Source: Pseudomonadota bacterium
GTDB lineage: Bacteria; Pseudomonadota; Alphaproteobacteria; Acetobacterales; Acetobacteraceae
Direction: 5' to 3'
DNA: 64,000 nucleotides
NCBI GenBank assembly: GCA_021818505.1
Contig: JAKADX010000001.1
Coordinates: forward strand, 175,432 to 239,431
A model generated the notes under the pieces. The model was not told where the DNA came from and searched no databases. It saw nothing but the letters and a program-made list of their open reading frames with translations. Numbering within the stretch: the first letter of the stretch is position 1; the number at the start of each line of letters is the position of its first letter. The position numbers and the translations under genes were made by a program. Positions 7,706 to 17,752 of the stretch are shown here, piece by piece.

Positions 7706-9598
7706 TCAGAAGCCGAACATATGGTCCAGCGAGAATCCGCCCTGCGCGTCCATCAGCCCATGATAGCCGAACAGCCGGCAGGTGGTGTCCCGGATCAGAC
7801 AGTAGCCCCGCGCCCCCGCGGCCCGCATCTGGGCGGCCGAGAAATGCTCGTCGGGGAAGATGCGGCGCGAACCGGAACAGGCAATCGCGAACCGCGCCTC
7901 GGCAATCGGCGTGCCGGCGCCGTCATGCAGCACCAGCGCGGTACTGGAGTGCGGATGCCAGGGCGCGGAGGCCGGGTAGATCAGCACCGTGAAGCTGCGG
8001 CGCCCGTCGCTGCCTAGCTTGAGGAACAGCCGCGTGGACAGGCCCGGCGGCGGACCGGAATAGGATTGTGGCTCGTCGCGCCAGGTCATCAGCGTGTTGA
8101 AGATATGCGCGCCGAAGCTGCTCTCGGCGGCGTGGCCGCTGGTGCGGTGCTCGGCGCGGACCAGCGTATGCAGCCAGCCATCCGCCTCGCCGCCGTCGCG
8201 GAAGTCATATGTCAGTTCGGCATGGCCGCCATCGGCCAGCACGCCGTCGGGGAGGATGTCGTCCAGATCGACGGCGACCGCGTGATCGCGCTTCAGACAG
8301 CCGAGGAAATGCTCCGCCACCTTGCTCCCGTCGCGCTCGAAGATATCGAGCCGCACCGGCAACGTCGCCTGCGTCGTCGCCATCGGCGTCGGCTGGATCA
8401 GCGTGCGGAAGCGCAATCGCGGCAGCACCGGCACCGGCAGCAGGAAGCCCCGGCCGAGTTCGGGCGGCAGGCGCGCGATCGCCGGGTCCGGGCGCAGATC
8501 GGCGCGCTCGACATTGGCGTGCGCGATTCGCGCGCGCCCATTGCGCACCACTTCATACCGCGGCCGCACCACATGCCGCCCGCAGCGCAGCTCGATCTGT
8601 TCGGGCCAGCGAGTGCCCGGAAGCAGTTCGGAGACGTCCAGCGCCACGCTGGCAAATGGCGGAATCTCTCGCGGCAGGGCTGCGGGCCGCTCCGCCCCCA
8701 TCCGGTCAAGCTGGATCGCACCCGCCGGGACAGGCACCGCATGGCTGTTCTGCACCCACAGCAATACGCGCTCGCCCGAAGCCGGCGCCGGGATGCCGGC
8801 ATAGCGGTCCGAGGGCCAAGCATTGGCGTCGTGCGTGCAGGAAAGGCTCGCGTCAGCGCCGTGGCCGAACGTGTCCAGCGCGTATTTCACCACGTCATGC
8901 CCGGCGGCGCCGATGGCATGGAGGAACAACTGGCCGGCGAACTCCGGCAGGCCGAAGCGTGCGCGCACCTGCGCGCTGTCGATGACGATGCCGCCCGGCC
9001 CGGAGGGCACCGGCTCTTCCCAGGTCGCCAGCACCGCCCCCGACCCGTCGAACAGCCGCAGCCATAGCCGCACCGCCGACGCGCCATAGCCCGACCAGTA
9101 GTTTGCCGTGACCAGCCGCGTGGACAGGCCTGCCTGTTCCCGAAAAAAAACGAAGTTGGTTGCATAATTGAGCCGGTCGAGGGTGCGGCGCGGATTGGTC
9201 AGCAACCGCTCCGGCAACCTTACTTCATCGAGCGTAACGAGGGTTGCACCGCGGGGAACCAGCGGTTGTACCCGCGCCTCGATCCGCCCGGCATCGAAGC
9301 TCGCGATCAGCACGCTGCGCGCCTCGGCGCGCTTCAGGTCCGTCAGCGGGCGGGCGCGGTGACCCGCGCGACTGGCACCCAGCAGCGCCACGTCCTGCAC
9401 ATAGATGCCAGTGATTCGCGGCGCGCCCGGCGAGAGCGCCAGCAGCGCCGCCGCCACGTCGTCGATATCGACCAGGGCGATGGGTTGCGGCAGGCGCGCC
9501 CAGAGCCGCTCGATTGCTTCGGCAGCCAGCGGATGGGCCAGTGCCTTGTAGAGCACGTTGCCGCCAGCTCGCGCGTCGAAGGTGGTGATGTCCAGCAT
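7706..9598 (-). CDS. Large conserved protein of unknown function (630 aa)
   Basis: I do not recognise this family. It has no signal peptide and no membrane segment. The first 90 residues look alpha/beta (IALVDIDDVAAALLALSP). The middle contains beta-rich stretches with phrases such as LRLFDGSGAVLATWEEPVP and QLFLHAIGAAGHDVVKYAL, suggesting one or more beta-sandwich domains. The C-terminus has a repeated-looking jelly-roll-like section (SFTVLIYPASAPWHPHSSTA) and ends LFGYHGLMDAQGGFSLDHMF. It starts 9 bases after the ELM1-family stop, so the two are probably cotranscribed and may act together. Confidence 0.75.
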   Translation of the reverse strand: MLDITTFDARAGGNVLYKALAHPLAAEAIERLWARLPQPIALVDIDDVAAALLALSPGAPRITGIYVQDVALLGASRAGHRARPLTDLKRAEARSVLIASFDAGRIEARVQPLVPRGATLVTLDEVRLPERLLTNPRRTLDRLNYATNFVFFREQAGLSTRLVTANYWSGYGASAVRLWLRLFDGSGAVLATWEEPVPSGPGGIVIDSAQVRARFGLPEFAGQLFLHAIGAAGHDVVKYALDTFGHGADASLSCTHDANAWPSDRYAGIPAPASGERVLLWVQNSHAVPVPAGAIQLDRMGAERPAALPREIPPFASVALDVSELLPGTRWPEQIELRCGRHVVRPRYEVVRNGRARIAHANVERADLRPDPAIARLPPELGRGFLLPVPVLPRLRFRTLIQPTPMATTQATLPVRLDIFERDGSKVAEHFLGCLKRDHAVAVDLDDILPDGVLADGGHAELTYDFRDGGEADGWLHTLVRAEHRTSGHAAESSFGAHIFNTLMTWRDEPQSYSGPPPGLSTRLFLKLGSDGRRSFTVLIYPASAPWHPHSSTALVLHDGAGTPIAEARFAIACSGSRRIFPDEHFSAAQMRAAGARGYCLIRDTTCRLFGYHGLMDAQGGFSLDHMFGF

Positions 9599-9607
9599 GG
9601 CCGCCCC

Positions 9608-10543
9608 CTAGAAGCCGAGGCGCCGGCACATCTCGGCCGCCGCCGCCGCGGTGTCGTCCACCGGCACGACCGGCCAGTGCTCGAACCGCCCCTGATAGAG
9701 CCGCACGCGCCCGTCGTCGATCAGGCCGCGCAGGAACACCGACCCGCGCCGCGACCGGCCTGGCAGTTCCGCCACCAGCACCGGTGCGCCGGTCGCCACG
9801 GCCTCAGACGTCATCGACACGCTATCCATCGTCACCACGATCGCGTCCGCCAGCGCCAGCATTCCGAAATACGGGTTCTCTCCCGTCCCGTCCCACACCA
9901 TCGCGCCGAGCGGCGCCAGAGTCTCGGTGAGCACGCGCTTCACCGCCGGATCGGTGCGGCGCGAGGGGGTCAGCGCCAGTCCAACACGATCGCGCCCCAT
10001 CATCGCGGCAAGCTGCCCGGCCAGCGCCGCTCCTTCTGCTACGCCCAGATGGAATCGCCCGTTGGCCCCGCCGACGAGGACGGAAACGAGCGGACGCGGC
10101 AGGTGCGCCAGTCGCGGCGCCCACTGCTCCGCCGCCGCCGCGAGTCGGGCCGGTGTCACGCGGTGCAGAGCGGTGCGAGTGATGATGACGTTCGCGCCGG
10201 TGATCTCATCGTGCCGCGCCGCCACAATCAGGTCGAAACGGCGCAGGTCGCGGCGCGGGTGCTGCACGATCACCCCGCGCACCCGTCGCCCCAGCGCCGC
10301 CACCACCGCCGCCGCCTTGCCCCCGCCGCCGATCACCAGATCGGGCAGCGGCGGCGCCAGCGTCTCCTGCCCCACCGCCAGCAGCGGCGAGGGCCAGAGC
10401 CTCGGCGAAAGGTGCCGCCATACACCGCGCGGGCGCAGCAGCCGCTGCTCGGCCGCCAGCCCGGCGGCTTCGGCAAGGCCGAGCACCTGTGCGTGCAGGC
10501 CGGCATAGTCCTCGGTGAGTAACCAGGTGGCGGAGGGCTTCAT
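9608..10543 (-). CDS. ELM1-family protein (mitochondrial fission ELM1-like)
   Basis: This 311-residue protein matches the ELM1/DUF1022 family, which has a glycosyltransferase B-like double Rossmann fold. Visible marks are the N-terminal TWLLTEDYAGLHAQVLGLAEA, the DLVIGGGGKAA loop, VIVQHPRR, LVSVLVGGANGRFHL at the start of the second half, and ALADAIVVTMDSVSMTSEA near the C-terminus. In plants ELM1 recruits a dynamin to mitochondria; the bacterial function is not established, and a sugar-nucleotide-related role has been suggested by fold. It lies between the diguanylate cyclase and the 630-residue unknown protein. Confidence 0.85.
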   Translation of the reverse strand: MKPSATWLLTEDYAGLHAQVLGLAEAAGLAAEQRLLRPRGVWRHLSPRLWPSPLLAVGQETLAPPLPDLVIGGGGKAAAVVAALGRRVRGVIVQHPRRDLRRFDLIVAARHDEITGANVIITRTALHRVTPARLAAAAEQWAPRLAHLPRPLVSVLVGGANGRFHLGVAEGAALAGQLAAMMGRDRVGLALTPSRRTDPAVKRVLTETLAPLGAMVWDGTGENPYFGMLALADAIVVTMDSVSMTSEAVATGAPVLVAELPGRSRRGSVFLRGLIDDGRVRLYQGRFEHWPVVPVDDTAAAAAEMCRRLGF

Positions 10544-10576
10544 GGCGCGGCGTCATCGGCCGCGCATGGCGTCGCG

Positions 10577-12118
10577 TCAATCCGCCGCCTGCGCCGCGGA
10601 CGCATCGGGGCTGTCGGGCACCCGCCCGAGCGATGCGTAATGCGCGCGCTTGGCCGCGTACATCTCGAGGTCGGCGCGCTTGCTTGCCGCCTCCAGCCGC
10701 TCGCCGGGACCCGCGGTCGCCGCACCGATCGCCAGACTGAGGGCGGCGCCCGGATAGAACTGGTTGTTCACGTCCACCAGTTTCTCCACCCTTTCGATCA
10801 CCTGGGCGACACCGCGCGAATCGGTCGCTGGCAGCAGCAGCGCGAATTCGTCCCCGCCGATTCGCGCCGCACAATCCCCCTCAGCCACCACCTCGCCCAG
10901 CACTTCCCCGGCGCGACGCAGCAGCGTGTCGCCAGCGGCGTGGCCGAGCCCGTCGTTGGCAGCCTTCAACCCGTTCAGGTCGATGATGACAACGCTGACC
11001 GGGAACGGCCCCTTGCGCTCCAGCCGGTTCATCTCATCGACGAAGAAGGAGCGGTTGTAGAGCCGCGTCAGCGTGTCGTGGCGGCCGAGGAACTCCAGAT
11101 ATGCCTCAGCTTTCTTGCGCGCGGTGATGTCGGTCAGCGCCACCTGCACCAGCGACCAGTCCTCCTCGTGCCCCGGCAGCACGGAGAATTGCAGGTGCAG
11201 GTGCAGCTCATCGCCGGTCAACGCGTAGTTCACCACCTCGCGGCTCTGGAACAGCCGGCCGTGCCAAAGGTCGATCAGCTGCTCGCGGAAATGCTGCAGC
11301 ATGTTGTCGCGGAACACGTCGCCAAGCCGGCGCAGCAGCGTGTCCCTGTCGGGTGCGGCAAACAGCGCCAGCGTGTGCCGGTTAACGTCCACCACCCGGA
11401 TCTCCTGCATGCAACGGGCGACGAATTCGGAATGCACGTCGATGAAGGTGCGGAAGTCGCTGATGCCGCGCTCGCGCACCCCGTCGAGCAGACGCTTGAC
11501 CGCGGAGAAATCCTCGACCCACAGCGAGACCGGCGAATGCTCGAACAGGCCGCGCGCGTGCAGTTCGCTGCGCGCCAGCGCCCGGCGCGCCTGCTCGCGC
11601 TCCGTCACGTCCTCGATCGCGACGAGAACGCGTCGCCACGTATCCTCGTGGCCGGGCAGAATGCGGCCGTGCAACTGGATGTCGAGCCGACGGCCGCCGA
11701 GAGTGTAATTCACAGTGCTGCTGAAGAACGACAACTCGCCGTCCCAGAGTTGTGCAAGTTCCTCTATGTGGGAGGCAAGCATGTCGTCGCGCAGGATGCG
11801 ACCTAGATTGGCGGCGAGCTGCGGCAGATCGGTCGCCTCGTAGAGTGCCAGGGTGCGGCGGTTGACCTTGACGATGCGGATGCAGCGCGAGCACGCGGCG
11901 ACCCGCGCCGGGTCCTGCCGCAGCCAGGCCCGCAGGTCGGACACACCCTGCTGCCGCCACTCTCCGAACAGCGCCAGCAGCTCACTGTAATCCTCAAGCC
12001 AGAGCGAAACCGGCGCGAGGTCGAACATGATTGCGTGGTCGCGCTCCTCGGCCGACGGCGCGAGCGCGCGCGGCGGCGTCGGGCGGTGGGCGGCGAGACT
12101 GATCGGGGAAGCGTTCAT
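10577..12118 (-). CDS. Diguanylate cyclase with two tandem PAS-like sensory modules
   Basis: This 513-residue protein would make cyclic di-GMP. Two copies of a module of about 150 residues come first: one begins FDLAPVSLWLEDYSELLALF, the other LFEHSPVSLWVEDFSAVKRL. Each ends in a PAS-type tail (VAIEDVTERE, VALTDITARKK). The C-terminal GGDEF domain has RIGGDEFALL. The four residues at the usual inhibitory I-site read AEGD instead of RxxD, so product inhibition may be lost. No membrane segment is visible, so it is likely cytosolic. I start at the ATG at 12118; a longer frame upstream has no homology. Confidence 0.9.
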   Translation of the reverse strand: MNASPISLAAHRPTPPRALAPSAEERDHAIMFDLAPVSLWLEDYSELLALFGEWRQQGVSDLRAWLRQDPARVAACSRCIRIVKVNRRTLALYEATDLPQLAANLGRILRDDMLASHIEELAQLWDGELSFFSSTVNYTLGGRRLDIQLHGRILPGHEDTWRRVLVAIEDVTEREQARRALARSELHARGLFEHSPVSLWVEDFSAVKRLLDGVRERGISDFRTFIDVHSEFVARCMQEIRVVDVNRHTLALFAAPDRDTLLRRLGDVFRDNMLQHFREQLIDLWHGRLFQSREVVNYALTGDELHLHLQFSVLPGHEEDWSLVQVALTDITARKKAEAYLEFLGRHDTLTRLYNRSFFVDEMNRLERKGPFPVSVVIIDLNGLKAANDGLGHAAGDTLLRRAGEVLGEVVAEGDCAARIGGDEFALLLPATDSRGVAQVIERVEKLVDVNNQFYPGAALSLAIGAATAGPGERLEAASKRADLEMYAAKRAHYASLGRVPDSPDASAAQAAD

Positions 12119-12514
12119 TGTGCGAAACCCGGCATCATGGCACGATCGTGCCGCCCCCGCATCGGACGGCGTTCGCCCGCATAGCACAGCGTCACGTTGC
12201 TGTCGCGTGTCCGATGTCGTCCGGTTTCGTGTTGATTTGCACATGCCGCGAGGTGGCATTGATTGGCGCGCCCGATAAGATCATCGTTGTGCTTGACTTT
12301 GCTGCGCTGCACGCTCATGTTCGGTGCGCGCCCCGATGCGGTTCTGTGGGCTGCCATCCTGTGCTCATCCCGGCCTCGCGCCGGCACGCAGGCGGAGCGA
12401 TCTCCCGGTAGCTGCTTTCCTCTGACGTTCGCGCCGGTTCGCGGTCCTGCCGACCGCGATGGCCCGTGCCGTGCCCGAAGCGGCGCGGCGCGCGGCCGCA
12501 CTTGAAAGACTTGC
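12119..12514. other. Intergenic region between divergent diguanylate cyclase and DEAD-box helicase genes
   Basis: These 396 bases contain no convincing gene. A perfect 14-bp palindrome, GGCACGATCGTGCC (12139-12152), lies 20 bases upstream of the diguanylate cyclase start. A TTGACT hexamer (12293-12298) could be a -35 box for the helicase, but no good -10 follows, and the leader would then be about 190 bases. Long structured leaders are common before DEAD-box helicase genes, but I cannot show one here. Confidence 0.4.
12139..12152. promoter_or_regulatory. Perfect 14-bp palindrome upstream of the diguanylate cyclase gene
   Basis: GGCACGATCGTGCC reads identically on both strands. Its position, 20 bases before the diguanylate cyclase ATG, fits a dimeric repressor site. 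In GC-rich DNA a chance palindrome of this length is uncommon but possible. Confidence 0.35.
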
Positions 12515-13660
12515 ATGACCTCCTTTTCCGACCTTGGCCTTTCCATTCCGTTGCTGAAGGCCGTCGCTGGCGCGCAATACACCGCGCCCACTCCGATCCA
12601 GGCGCAGGCAATCCCGCCCGCGCTTGCCGGCCGCGATGTGCTGGGCATCGCCCAGACCGGCACTGGCAAGACCGCCGCCTTCGCGCTGCCGATCCTGGAG
12701 CGACTGCGCCAGGGCACGCGTGCCGCGCCGTCCGCGCCGCGCGCGCTGATCCTCGCACCGACGCGCGAACTCGCCGCCCAGATCGGGGAGAGTTTCCGCC
12801 TGCTCGGTCGCGCAATGGGCACGCGCGTAGCCGTCGTGTTCGGCGGCGTGCCGAAGGGGCGTCAGGCACGCGCGCTCGCCGGCGGCATCGATGTGGTGGT
12901 GGCGACGCCCGGCCGGCTGCTCGACCTGATGGGCGACCGCGCCCTGCGCCTCGACCGCGTCGAGGCGCTGGTGCTGGACGAAGCCGACCACATGCTCGAC
13001 CTCGGCTTCATCGTGCCGATCCGCCGCATCGTGCAGCATGTGCCGGCACAGCGGCAGACCATGTTCTTCTCGGCCACCATGCCGAAGGAAATCTCCTCCC
13101 TTGCCGATGCGATGCTGCGCGATCCGGCCCGCGTCGCAGTGACGCCGGTCGCTACCACGGCCGAGAAGGTCGAGCAGCGCGTGATCTTCGTCGCCCAGAG
13201 CGAAAAGCGCCGTGCGCTGGCCCGCCTGCTCGGCGGGCATGCCCAGGGGCGCACGCTGGTGTTCACGCGCACCAAGCACGGTGCCGACCGCGTGGTGAAG
13301 CATCTCGCCGAGGACGGCATCGCCGCCGAGGCGATCCACGGCAACAAGAGTCAAAGCCAGCGTGAACGGGCCCTGACGGCATTCCGCAGCGGACGGACGC
13401 GCGTGCTGGTGGCGACCGACATCGCCGCGCGCGGCATCGACGTGACCGGTATCGACCACGTCATCAACTTCGAGTTGCCGAATGTGCCGGAAAGCTATGT
13501 GCACCGCATCGGACGCACCGCGCGCGCCGGCGCGGGAGGAGCCGCGATCAGCCTGTGCGACGGCGCCGAGCGCGCCTTCCTGCGCGACATCGAGCGGCTG
13601 ATCCGCGGCAAGGTCGAGGCGATGACGCTGCCGGGCGAGGCCATGGCGCGCGCGGCGTAA
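12515..13660 (+). CDS. DEAD-box ATP-dependent RNA helicase (RhlE-like)
   Basis: This 381-residue protein is a minimal DEAD-box helicase. In order it shows the Q motif ([13 protein letters not shown]), motif I AQTGTGKT, motif Ia PTRELAAQ, motif II DEAD (residues about 155-158), motif III SAT, HGNKSQ in domain 2, and motif [12 protein letters not shown]. It unwinds short RNA duplexes in RNA turnover or ribosome assembly, often under cold stress. There is almost no C-terminal extension, unlike the basic tails of many RhlE proteins. The ATG at 12515 is taken from homology; no strong Shine-Dalgarno sequence precedes it. Confidence 0.95.
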   Translation: MTSFSDLGLSIPLLKAVAGAQYTAPTPIQAQAIPPALAGRDVLGIAQTGTGKTAAFALPILERLRQGTRAAPSAPRALILAPTRELAAQIGESFRLLGRAMGTRVAVVFGGVPKGRQARALAGGIDVVVATPGRLLDLMGDRALRLDRVEALVLDEADHMLDLGFIVPIRRIVQHVPAQRQTMFFSATMPKEISSLADAMLRDPARVAVTPVATTAEKVEQRVIFVAQSEKRRALARLLGGHAQGRTLVFTRTKHGADRVVKHLAEDGIAAEAIHGNKSQSQRERALTAFRSGRTRVLVATDIAARGIDVTGIDHVINFELPNVPESYVHRIGRTARAGAGGAAISLCDGAERAFLRDIERLIRGKVEAMTLPGEAMARAA

Positions 13661-13681
13661 GCCACGAAAGCACCCTCTCCC

Positions 13682-13711
13682 CCACCCTCTCCCGCAAGCG
13701 GGAGAGGGTGG
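13682..13711. terminator. 14-bp perfect inverted repeat (hairpin) after the helicase gene
   Basis: CCACCCTCTCCCGC (13682-13695) pairs perfectly with GCGGGAGAGGGTGG (13698-13711) across two bases. A partial extra copy of the left arm (caccctctccc) precedes it. There is no T tract on the plus strand. The CCCTCTCCCGC/GCGGGAGAGGG core is a common dispersed palindrome in proteobacteria, so this may be a REP-like element that also ends transcription. Confidence 0.6.
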
Positions 13712-13744
13712 CGCGACGCGCTGGGCGAGGGCACAACCCGCCGC

Positions 13745-14212
13745 ATGATGGCCCGTTCCCATGTCGTCGTCGGCGTCGCCGCGTGGCTTGCCGCCGCGCC
13801 GCTGCTGCATCTTCCGCCATTGAACGCGGCGTATCTCGGGCTTGCCGTCGCCGGCTCACTGCTGCCCGACCTCGATCACCCACAATCCTGGGTCGGGCGG
13901 CGCACGCGGCCGGTGTCGAGCGCCATCGCGGCGACACTCGGCCATCGCGGCATCACACATTCCGCGCTGGCGGTCCTCGGGGTCGTGCTGCTGCTCGCGT
14001 ACGCGGGTGCCCGGCGCGGCACGGAGGCCGCGCTCGCCGTCGGCTATCTTTCCCACCTCGCCGCCGATCTGCTCACGCCGCGCGGGCTGCGGCTGGCCTG
14101 GCCGCTGCGGCGGAGCTGGAGCCTGCCGCTGTGTCGCACCGGCACGCCGGCCGAGGCGCTGATCGTGCTGGCGCTGGCGGGCGGAATCGCGTGGCGGATG
14201 CTGCGACCCTGA
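13745..14212 (+). CDS. YdjM/DUF457-family membrane-bound metal-dependent hydrolase-like protein
   Basis: This 155-residue protein has three to four hydrophobic segments. The histidine/aspartate pattern of the DUF457 (YdjM) family is present: RSHVVVG at the N-terminus, GSLLPDLDHP near residue 40, GHRGITHS near 70 and GYLSHLAADLLTPRG near 100. These residues probably bind a metal at the membrane surface. In E. coli ydjM is a LexA-controlled gene of unknown substrate; no LexA box is visible here. The second ATG codon could also be the start. Confidence 0.85.
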   Translation: MMARSHVVVGVAAWLAAAPLLHLPPLNAAYLGLAVAGSLLPDLDHPQSWVGRRTRPVSSAIAATLGHRGITHSALAVLGVVLLLAYAGARRGTEAALAVGYLSHLAADLLTPRGLRLAWPLRRSWSLPLCRTGTPAEALIVLALAGGIAWRMLRP

Positions 14213-14222
14213 CGCAGCGCGG

Positions 14223-15278
14223 CTACTCCTCCGCCGCCAGCCGCGCCGCCTGATCCTCGGCCGTCAGCGCGTCAATGAACTCGTCCAGATCGCCCTGCAT
14301 CACCTTCTCGATCCGATACAACGTCAGGTTGATCCGATGGTCGGTGACACGGCCCTGCGGGAAGTTGTACGTGCGGATGCGTTCGCTGCGGTCGCCGGTG
14401 CCGACCTGCGCGCGCCGGTCGGCCGAGCGCGCCGCGTGCGCGCGCGCCCGATTCTGTTCATAGAGCCGCGCGCGGAGAATTTTCATCGCCTTGGCGCGGT
14501 TCTTGTGCTGGCTTTTCTCCTCCTGCATTGCGACCACGATGCCGGAGGGAATGTGCGTGATGCGCACGGCTGATTCGGTCTTGTTGACGTGCTGCCCGCC
14601 GGCGCCGGAGGCGCGATAGACGTCGATGCGCAGGTCGCTCTCGTCGATCTGCACATCCACCTCCTCGGCCTCGGGCAGCACCGCGACGGTAACGGTGGAG
14701 GTGTGGATGCGGCCCTGGCTTTCGGTCGCCGGCACGCGCTGCACGCGATGCACGCCGGATTCGTATTTCAGCCGCGCGAACACGCCCTTTCCGGTGATCT
14801 CGGCGATCGCGCCCTTCACGCCGCCCAGGCCGGTGTCGTCGTACTCCAGCACCTCGAATCGCCAACCGCGCAATGCCGCGTATTTCTGATACATGGCGAA
14901 CAGCTCGGCAGCGAACAGCGCCGCCTCGTCACCGCCGGCGGCGGGACGGATTTCCAGAATGGCGGCACGCTCGTCGGCTTCGTCGCGCGGCAGCAGGGCG
15001 AGGCGGATCGCGTGCTGCAACGCGGGGATCCGCGCGCGCAGATCGGCGAGTTCGCTGTCTGCCAGATCGTGCATTTCGGGATCGCCCAGCATCGCCTCGG
15101 CATCCGTCGCCTGCCTCTCGGCGCTGCGGAGTTCGTCGATGCGCTCCACGACCGGCGTGAGTTCGGCAAGCTCCTTCGACGCCTTGACATAGGCATCGCC
15201 AGTCACGCCTTCGCTGAGCAGTGCACGCAACTCCTCCGCGCGCGCCACAATGCGATCGAGCTTGAGGCCAAGGGTCAT
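14223..15278 (-). CDS. prfA: Peptide chain release factor 1
   Basis: This 351-residue protein recognises UAA and UAG stop codons and releases the peptide from the ribosome. The catalytic GGQ is in [13 protein letters not shown] (about residue 225) and the stop-codon-reading PxT tripeptide is in [10 protein letters not shown]. The length is normal for RF1 (about 355). The ATG overlaps the hisS stop (ATGA). prmC, the methyltransferase that often follows prfA, is not found next to it; the convergent YdjM-like gene is there instead. Confidence 0.97.
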   Translation of the reverse strand: MTLGLKLDRIVARAEELRALLSEGVTGDAYVKASKELAELTPVVERIDELRSAERQATDAEAMLGDPEMHDLADSELADLRARIPALQHAIRLALLPRDEADERAAILEIRPAAGGDEAALFAAELFAMYQKYAALRGWRFEVLEYDDTGLGGVKGAIAEITGKGVFARLKYESGVHRVQRVPATESQGRIHTSTVTVAVLPEAEEVDVQIDESDLRIDVYRASGAGGQHVNKTESAVRITHIPSGIVVAMQEEKSQHKNRAKAMKILRARLYEQNRARAHAARSADRRAQVGTGDRSERIRTYNFPQGRVTDHRINLTLYRIEKVMQGDLDEFIDALTAEDQAARLAAEE

Positions 15279-16510
15279 GCAAGCCGCCGCGGCAACTCCG
15301 CAAGCGCCACCTCGGTCTGCCCGCCGGTGGCAAGGTCTTTCACCTGCGCGACGCCACGCGCAAGTTCCGCTTCGCCGAGGATGACGGCGGCGCGCGCGCC
15401 GCGCCGATTGGCCTGTTCCATGCGACGCTTGAGATTGCCGCGATACGCCGTCTCGGCGCGGATGCCGGCGTGGCGCAGCGCCTGCAGCACATCGAGCGCC
15501 GCCGCCTCCGCCTCGGCACCGACGGGAATCACCGCGACGGGTGCCGGCGCGGCGGGCGGCGCCGGCAGCAGCAGCGACAGCCGCTCCACCCCCGCCGCCC
15601 AGCCGATCGCCGGCGTCGGCGGACCGCCCATCTCCTCCACCAGCCCGTCATAGCGTCCGCCGGCCAGCACGGTGCCCTGCGCGCCGAGGGCCGTCGTAAC
15701 GAACTCGAAAGCGGTGTGGCTGTAGTAGTCGAGGCCGCGCACGATGCGCGGGTTCTCGCGAAAGGGCACGCCGAACCGCGTCAGGTGGCGCTTCACACCC
15801 TCGTAGAACTCCCGCGCCGCCGGTGTCAGGTGCTCGCCGATCGTGGGCGAGGCGGCAATGAACGGCGCGTCACACGACTCCTTGCTGTCGAGGATGCGCA
15901 GCGGATTGCGCTCCAGCCGCGTGCGGCTGTCCTCGCTGAGCGCGTCGCGATGCGTGCCGAAATGCGCCACCAGTGCCGCGCGATAGCTGTCACGGCTCTC
16001 ACGGTCGCCCAGCGTGTTCAATTCCAGCACGGTGTCCCCGGCGACGCCGAGCGACTTGAGAACGTCCCAGCCCAGCGCGATGACTTCGGCATCGGCCAGC
16101 GGCTCGGCGCTGCCGATCAGTTCCACGTCGATCTGGTGGAACTGGCGGTAGCGGCCCTTCTGCGGCCGCTCATAGCGGAACATCGGGCCGGTATAGAAAA
16201 CCTTCTGCGGCAGCGTCTGCGTCAGGCCGTTGCTGACCAGCGCGCGGCAGACACCCGCCGTCGCTTCCGGACGCAGTGTCACGGACTCGCCACTGCGGTC
16301 GGTGAAGGTATACATCTCCTTGGTGACAACATCCGACGTATCGCCGAGCGAGCGGGCGAACACGGCGGTGTCCTCGAAGATCGGGGTGCTCCATTCGTCG
16401 AAGCCGTAGAGCCCGGCAATGCGGCGTGCGGTCTCGACGACATGCGTATGGCGCCGCTGATCCTCGCCGATCAGGTCGCGGGTGCCACGGACGGGTTGCA
16501 GTGGGGTCAC
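15275..16510 (-). CDS. hisS: Histidine--tRNA ligase
   Basis: This 411-residue class II aminoacyl-tRNA synthetase charges tRNA-His. Visible motifs are the N-terminal PVRGTRDL, motif 2 [16 protein letters not shown], the histidine A loop [12 protein letters not shown] and the C-terminal anticodon-binding domain ([13 protein letters not shown]). It starts with GTG at 16510, overlapping the ispG stop as GTGA. The order ispG-hisS-prfA, all overlapping or abutting, is a tight housekeeping operon. Confidence 0.96.
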   Translation of the reverse strand: MTPLQPVRGTRDLIGEDQRRHTHVVETARRIAGLYGFDEWSTPIFEDTAVFARSLGDTSDVVTKEMYTFTDRSGESVTLRPEATAGVCRALVSNGLTQTLPQKVFYTGPMFRYERPQKGRYRQFHQIDVELIGSAEPLADAEVIALGWDVLKSLGVAGDTVLELNTLGDRESRDSYRAALVAHFGTHRDALSEDSRTRLERNPLRILDSKESCDAPFIAASPTIGEHLTPAAREFYEGVKRHLTRFGVPFRENPRIVRGLDYYSHTAFEFVTTALGAQGTVLAGGRYDGLVEEMGGPPTPAIGWAAGVERLSLLLPAPPAAPAPVAVIPVGAEAEAAALDVLQALRHAGIRAETAYRGNLKRRMEQANRRGARAAVILGEAELARGVAQVKDLATGGQTEVALAELPRRLA

Positions 16511-17631
16511 TCAGCCGCCGCCTTCGCCACCATCTGCTCGGCACGGATCGCCTCGGCCTTGCGTTCGACCAGTTCGACGATGTGGTCGATCATCTGCTCG
16601 GCGCCGATGGTGTGATCGGTGCGGCCGGCGGCATAGACCATGTGCTTGCCGGCGCCGCCGCCGGTCACGCCGAGATCGGTCATCAGCGCCTCGCCCGGCC
16701 CGTTCACCACGCAGCCGATGATCGACAGCGTCAACGGCGTCTCGATATGCGCCAGCCGCTCCTCCAGCTTTTCCACCGTGCGGATCACGTCGAAGCCCTG
16801 CCGTGCGCAGGACGGGCAGGAGATGATGCGCACGCCGCGGTGACGGATGCCGAGCGCCTTCAGCAATTCCCAGCCGACGCGCACCTCCTCCTCCGGCTCG
16901 TCGGAGAGCGAGACGCGTATCGTGTCGCCGATGCCGGCCCATAGCAGGTTGCCCAGCCCGATCGCGCTCTTCACCGTGCCGGTACGCCGGCCGCCCGCCT
17001 CAGTGATGCCGATATGCAGCGGGTGGTCGCAGACCTCGGCAAGCTGCGTGTAGGCGGCGACGGCGAGAAAGACGTCGGAGGCCTTCACGCTGATCTTGAA
17101 CTCGTGGAAATCGTGATCCTGCAAAATCTTTGCGTGCTCCAGCGCGGACTCGACGAGCGCCTCGGGATTCGGTTCGCCGTACTTTTCCAGCAAATGCTTC
17201 TCCAGGCTACCGGCGTTGACGCCGATGCGCATGGAGCAATTGTGGTCACGCGCCGCCTTGATGACCTCGCGCACGCGCTCTGCACTGCCGATATTGCCAG
17301 GATTGATGCGCAGGCAGGCCGCCCCGCTCTCGGCCGCCTCGATCGCGCGCTTATAGTGGAAATGGATGTCGGCCACGATCGGCACATCGACCTGGCGGAC
17401 GATGTGCCTGAGCGCCAGCGCGCTCTCCTGATCGGGGCAGGAGACGCGGACGATGTCCGCACCCGCACGCTCGGCGCGCCGGATCTGCGCGACGGTCGCG
17501 GCCACGTCCTCGGTCGGCGTGTTGGTCATGGTCTGCACGGGGATCGGCGCGTCGCCGCCGACCGGCACACGGCCGACATGAATCTGGCGCGAGCGGCGGC
17601 GTTCGATGTGCTGGTAGGGGCGATAGCTCAT
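16507..17631 (-). CDS. ispG: 4-hydroxy-3-methylbut-2-enyl diphosphate synthase (GcpE)
   Basis: This 374-residue enzyme carries out the penultimate step of the MEP isoprenoid pathway, reducing 2-C-methylerythritol 2,4-cyclodiphosphate. The N-terminal barrel shows [15 protein letters not shown] and [11 protein letters not shown]. The C-terminal domain carries the three [4Fe-4S] cysteines in [11 protein letters not shown] and [13 protein letters not shown] chose the ATG at 17631 ([12 protein letters not shown]) because the upstream extension is not family-like. The RodZ-like gene lies upstream on the same strand, and RodZ-like/ispG pairs are common in proteobacteria. Confidence 0.96.
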   Translation of the reverse strand: MSYRPYQHIERRRSRQIHVGRVPVGGDAPIPVQTMTNTPTEDVAATVAQIRRAERAGADIVRVSCPDQESALALRHIVRQVDVPIVADIHFHYKRAIEAAESGAACLRINPGNIGSAERVREVIKAARDHNCSMRIGVNAGSLEKHLLEKYGEPNPEALVESALEHAKILQDHDFHEFKISVKASDVFLAVAAYTQLAEVCDHPLHIGITEAGGRRTGTVKSAIGLGNLLWAGIGDTIRVSLSDEPEEEVRVGWELLKALGIRHRGVRIISCPSCARQGFDVIRTVEKLEERLAHIETPLTLSIIGCVVNGPGEALMTDLGVTGGGAGKHMVYAAGRTDHTIGAEQMIDHIVELVERKAEAIRAEQMVAKAAAE

Positions 17632-17752
17632 CCTGATGCTCCGATCCGTGCGGCGGGCGCACAATGCCCGCGGCCGCGCGGCAAATCCAGCCGGCGGCCC
17701 TTTCACGCCCTGTCAGGTGGTCAACACGGCCCGGCAGGCAAGCGGGGGGCGA

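Noticed and set aside
12365-13810. 481-codon minus-strand frame opposite the DEAD-box helicase
   Set aside because: It mirrors a gene with all helicase motifs and has no recognisable domain.
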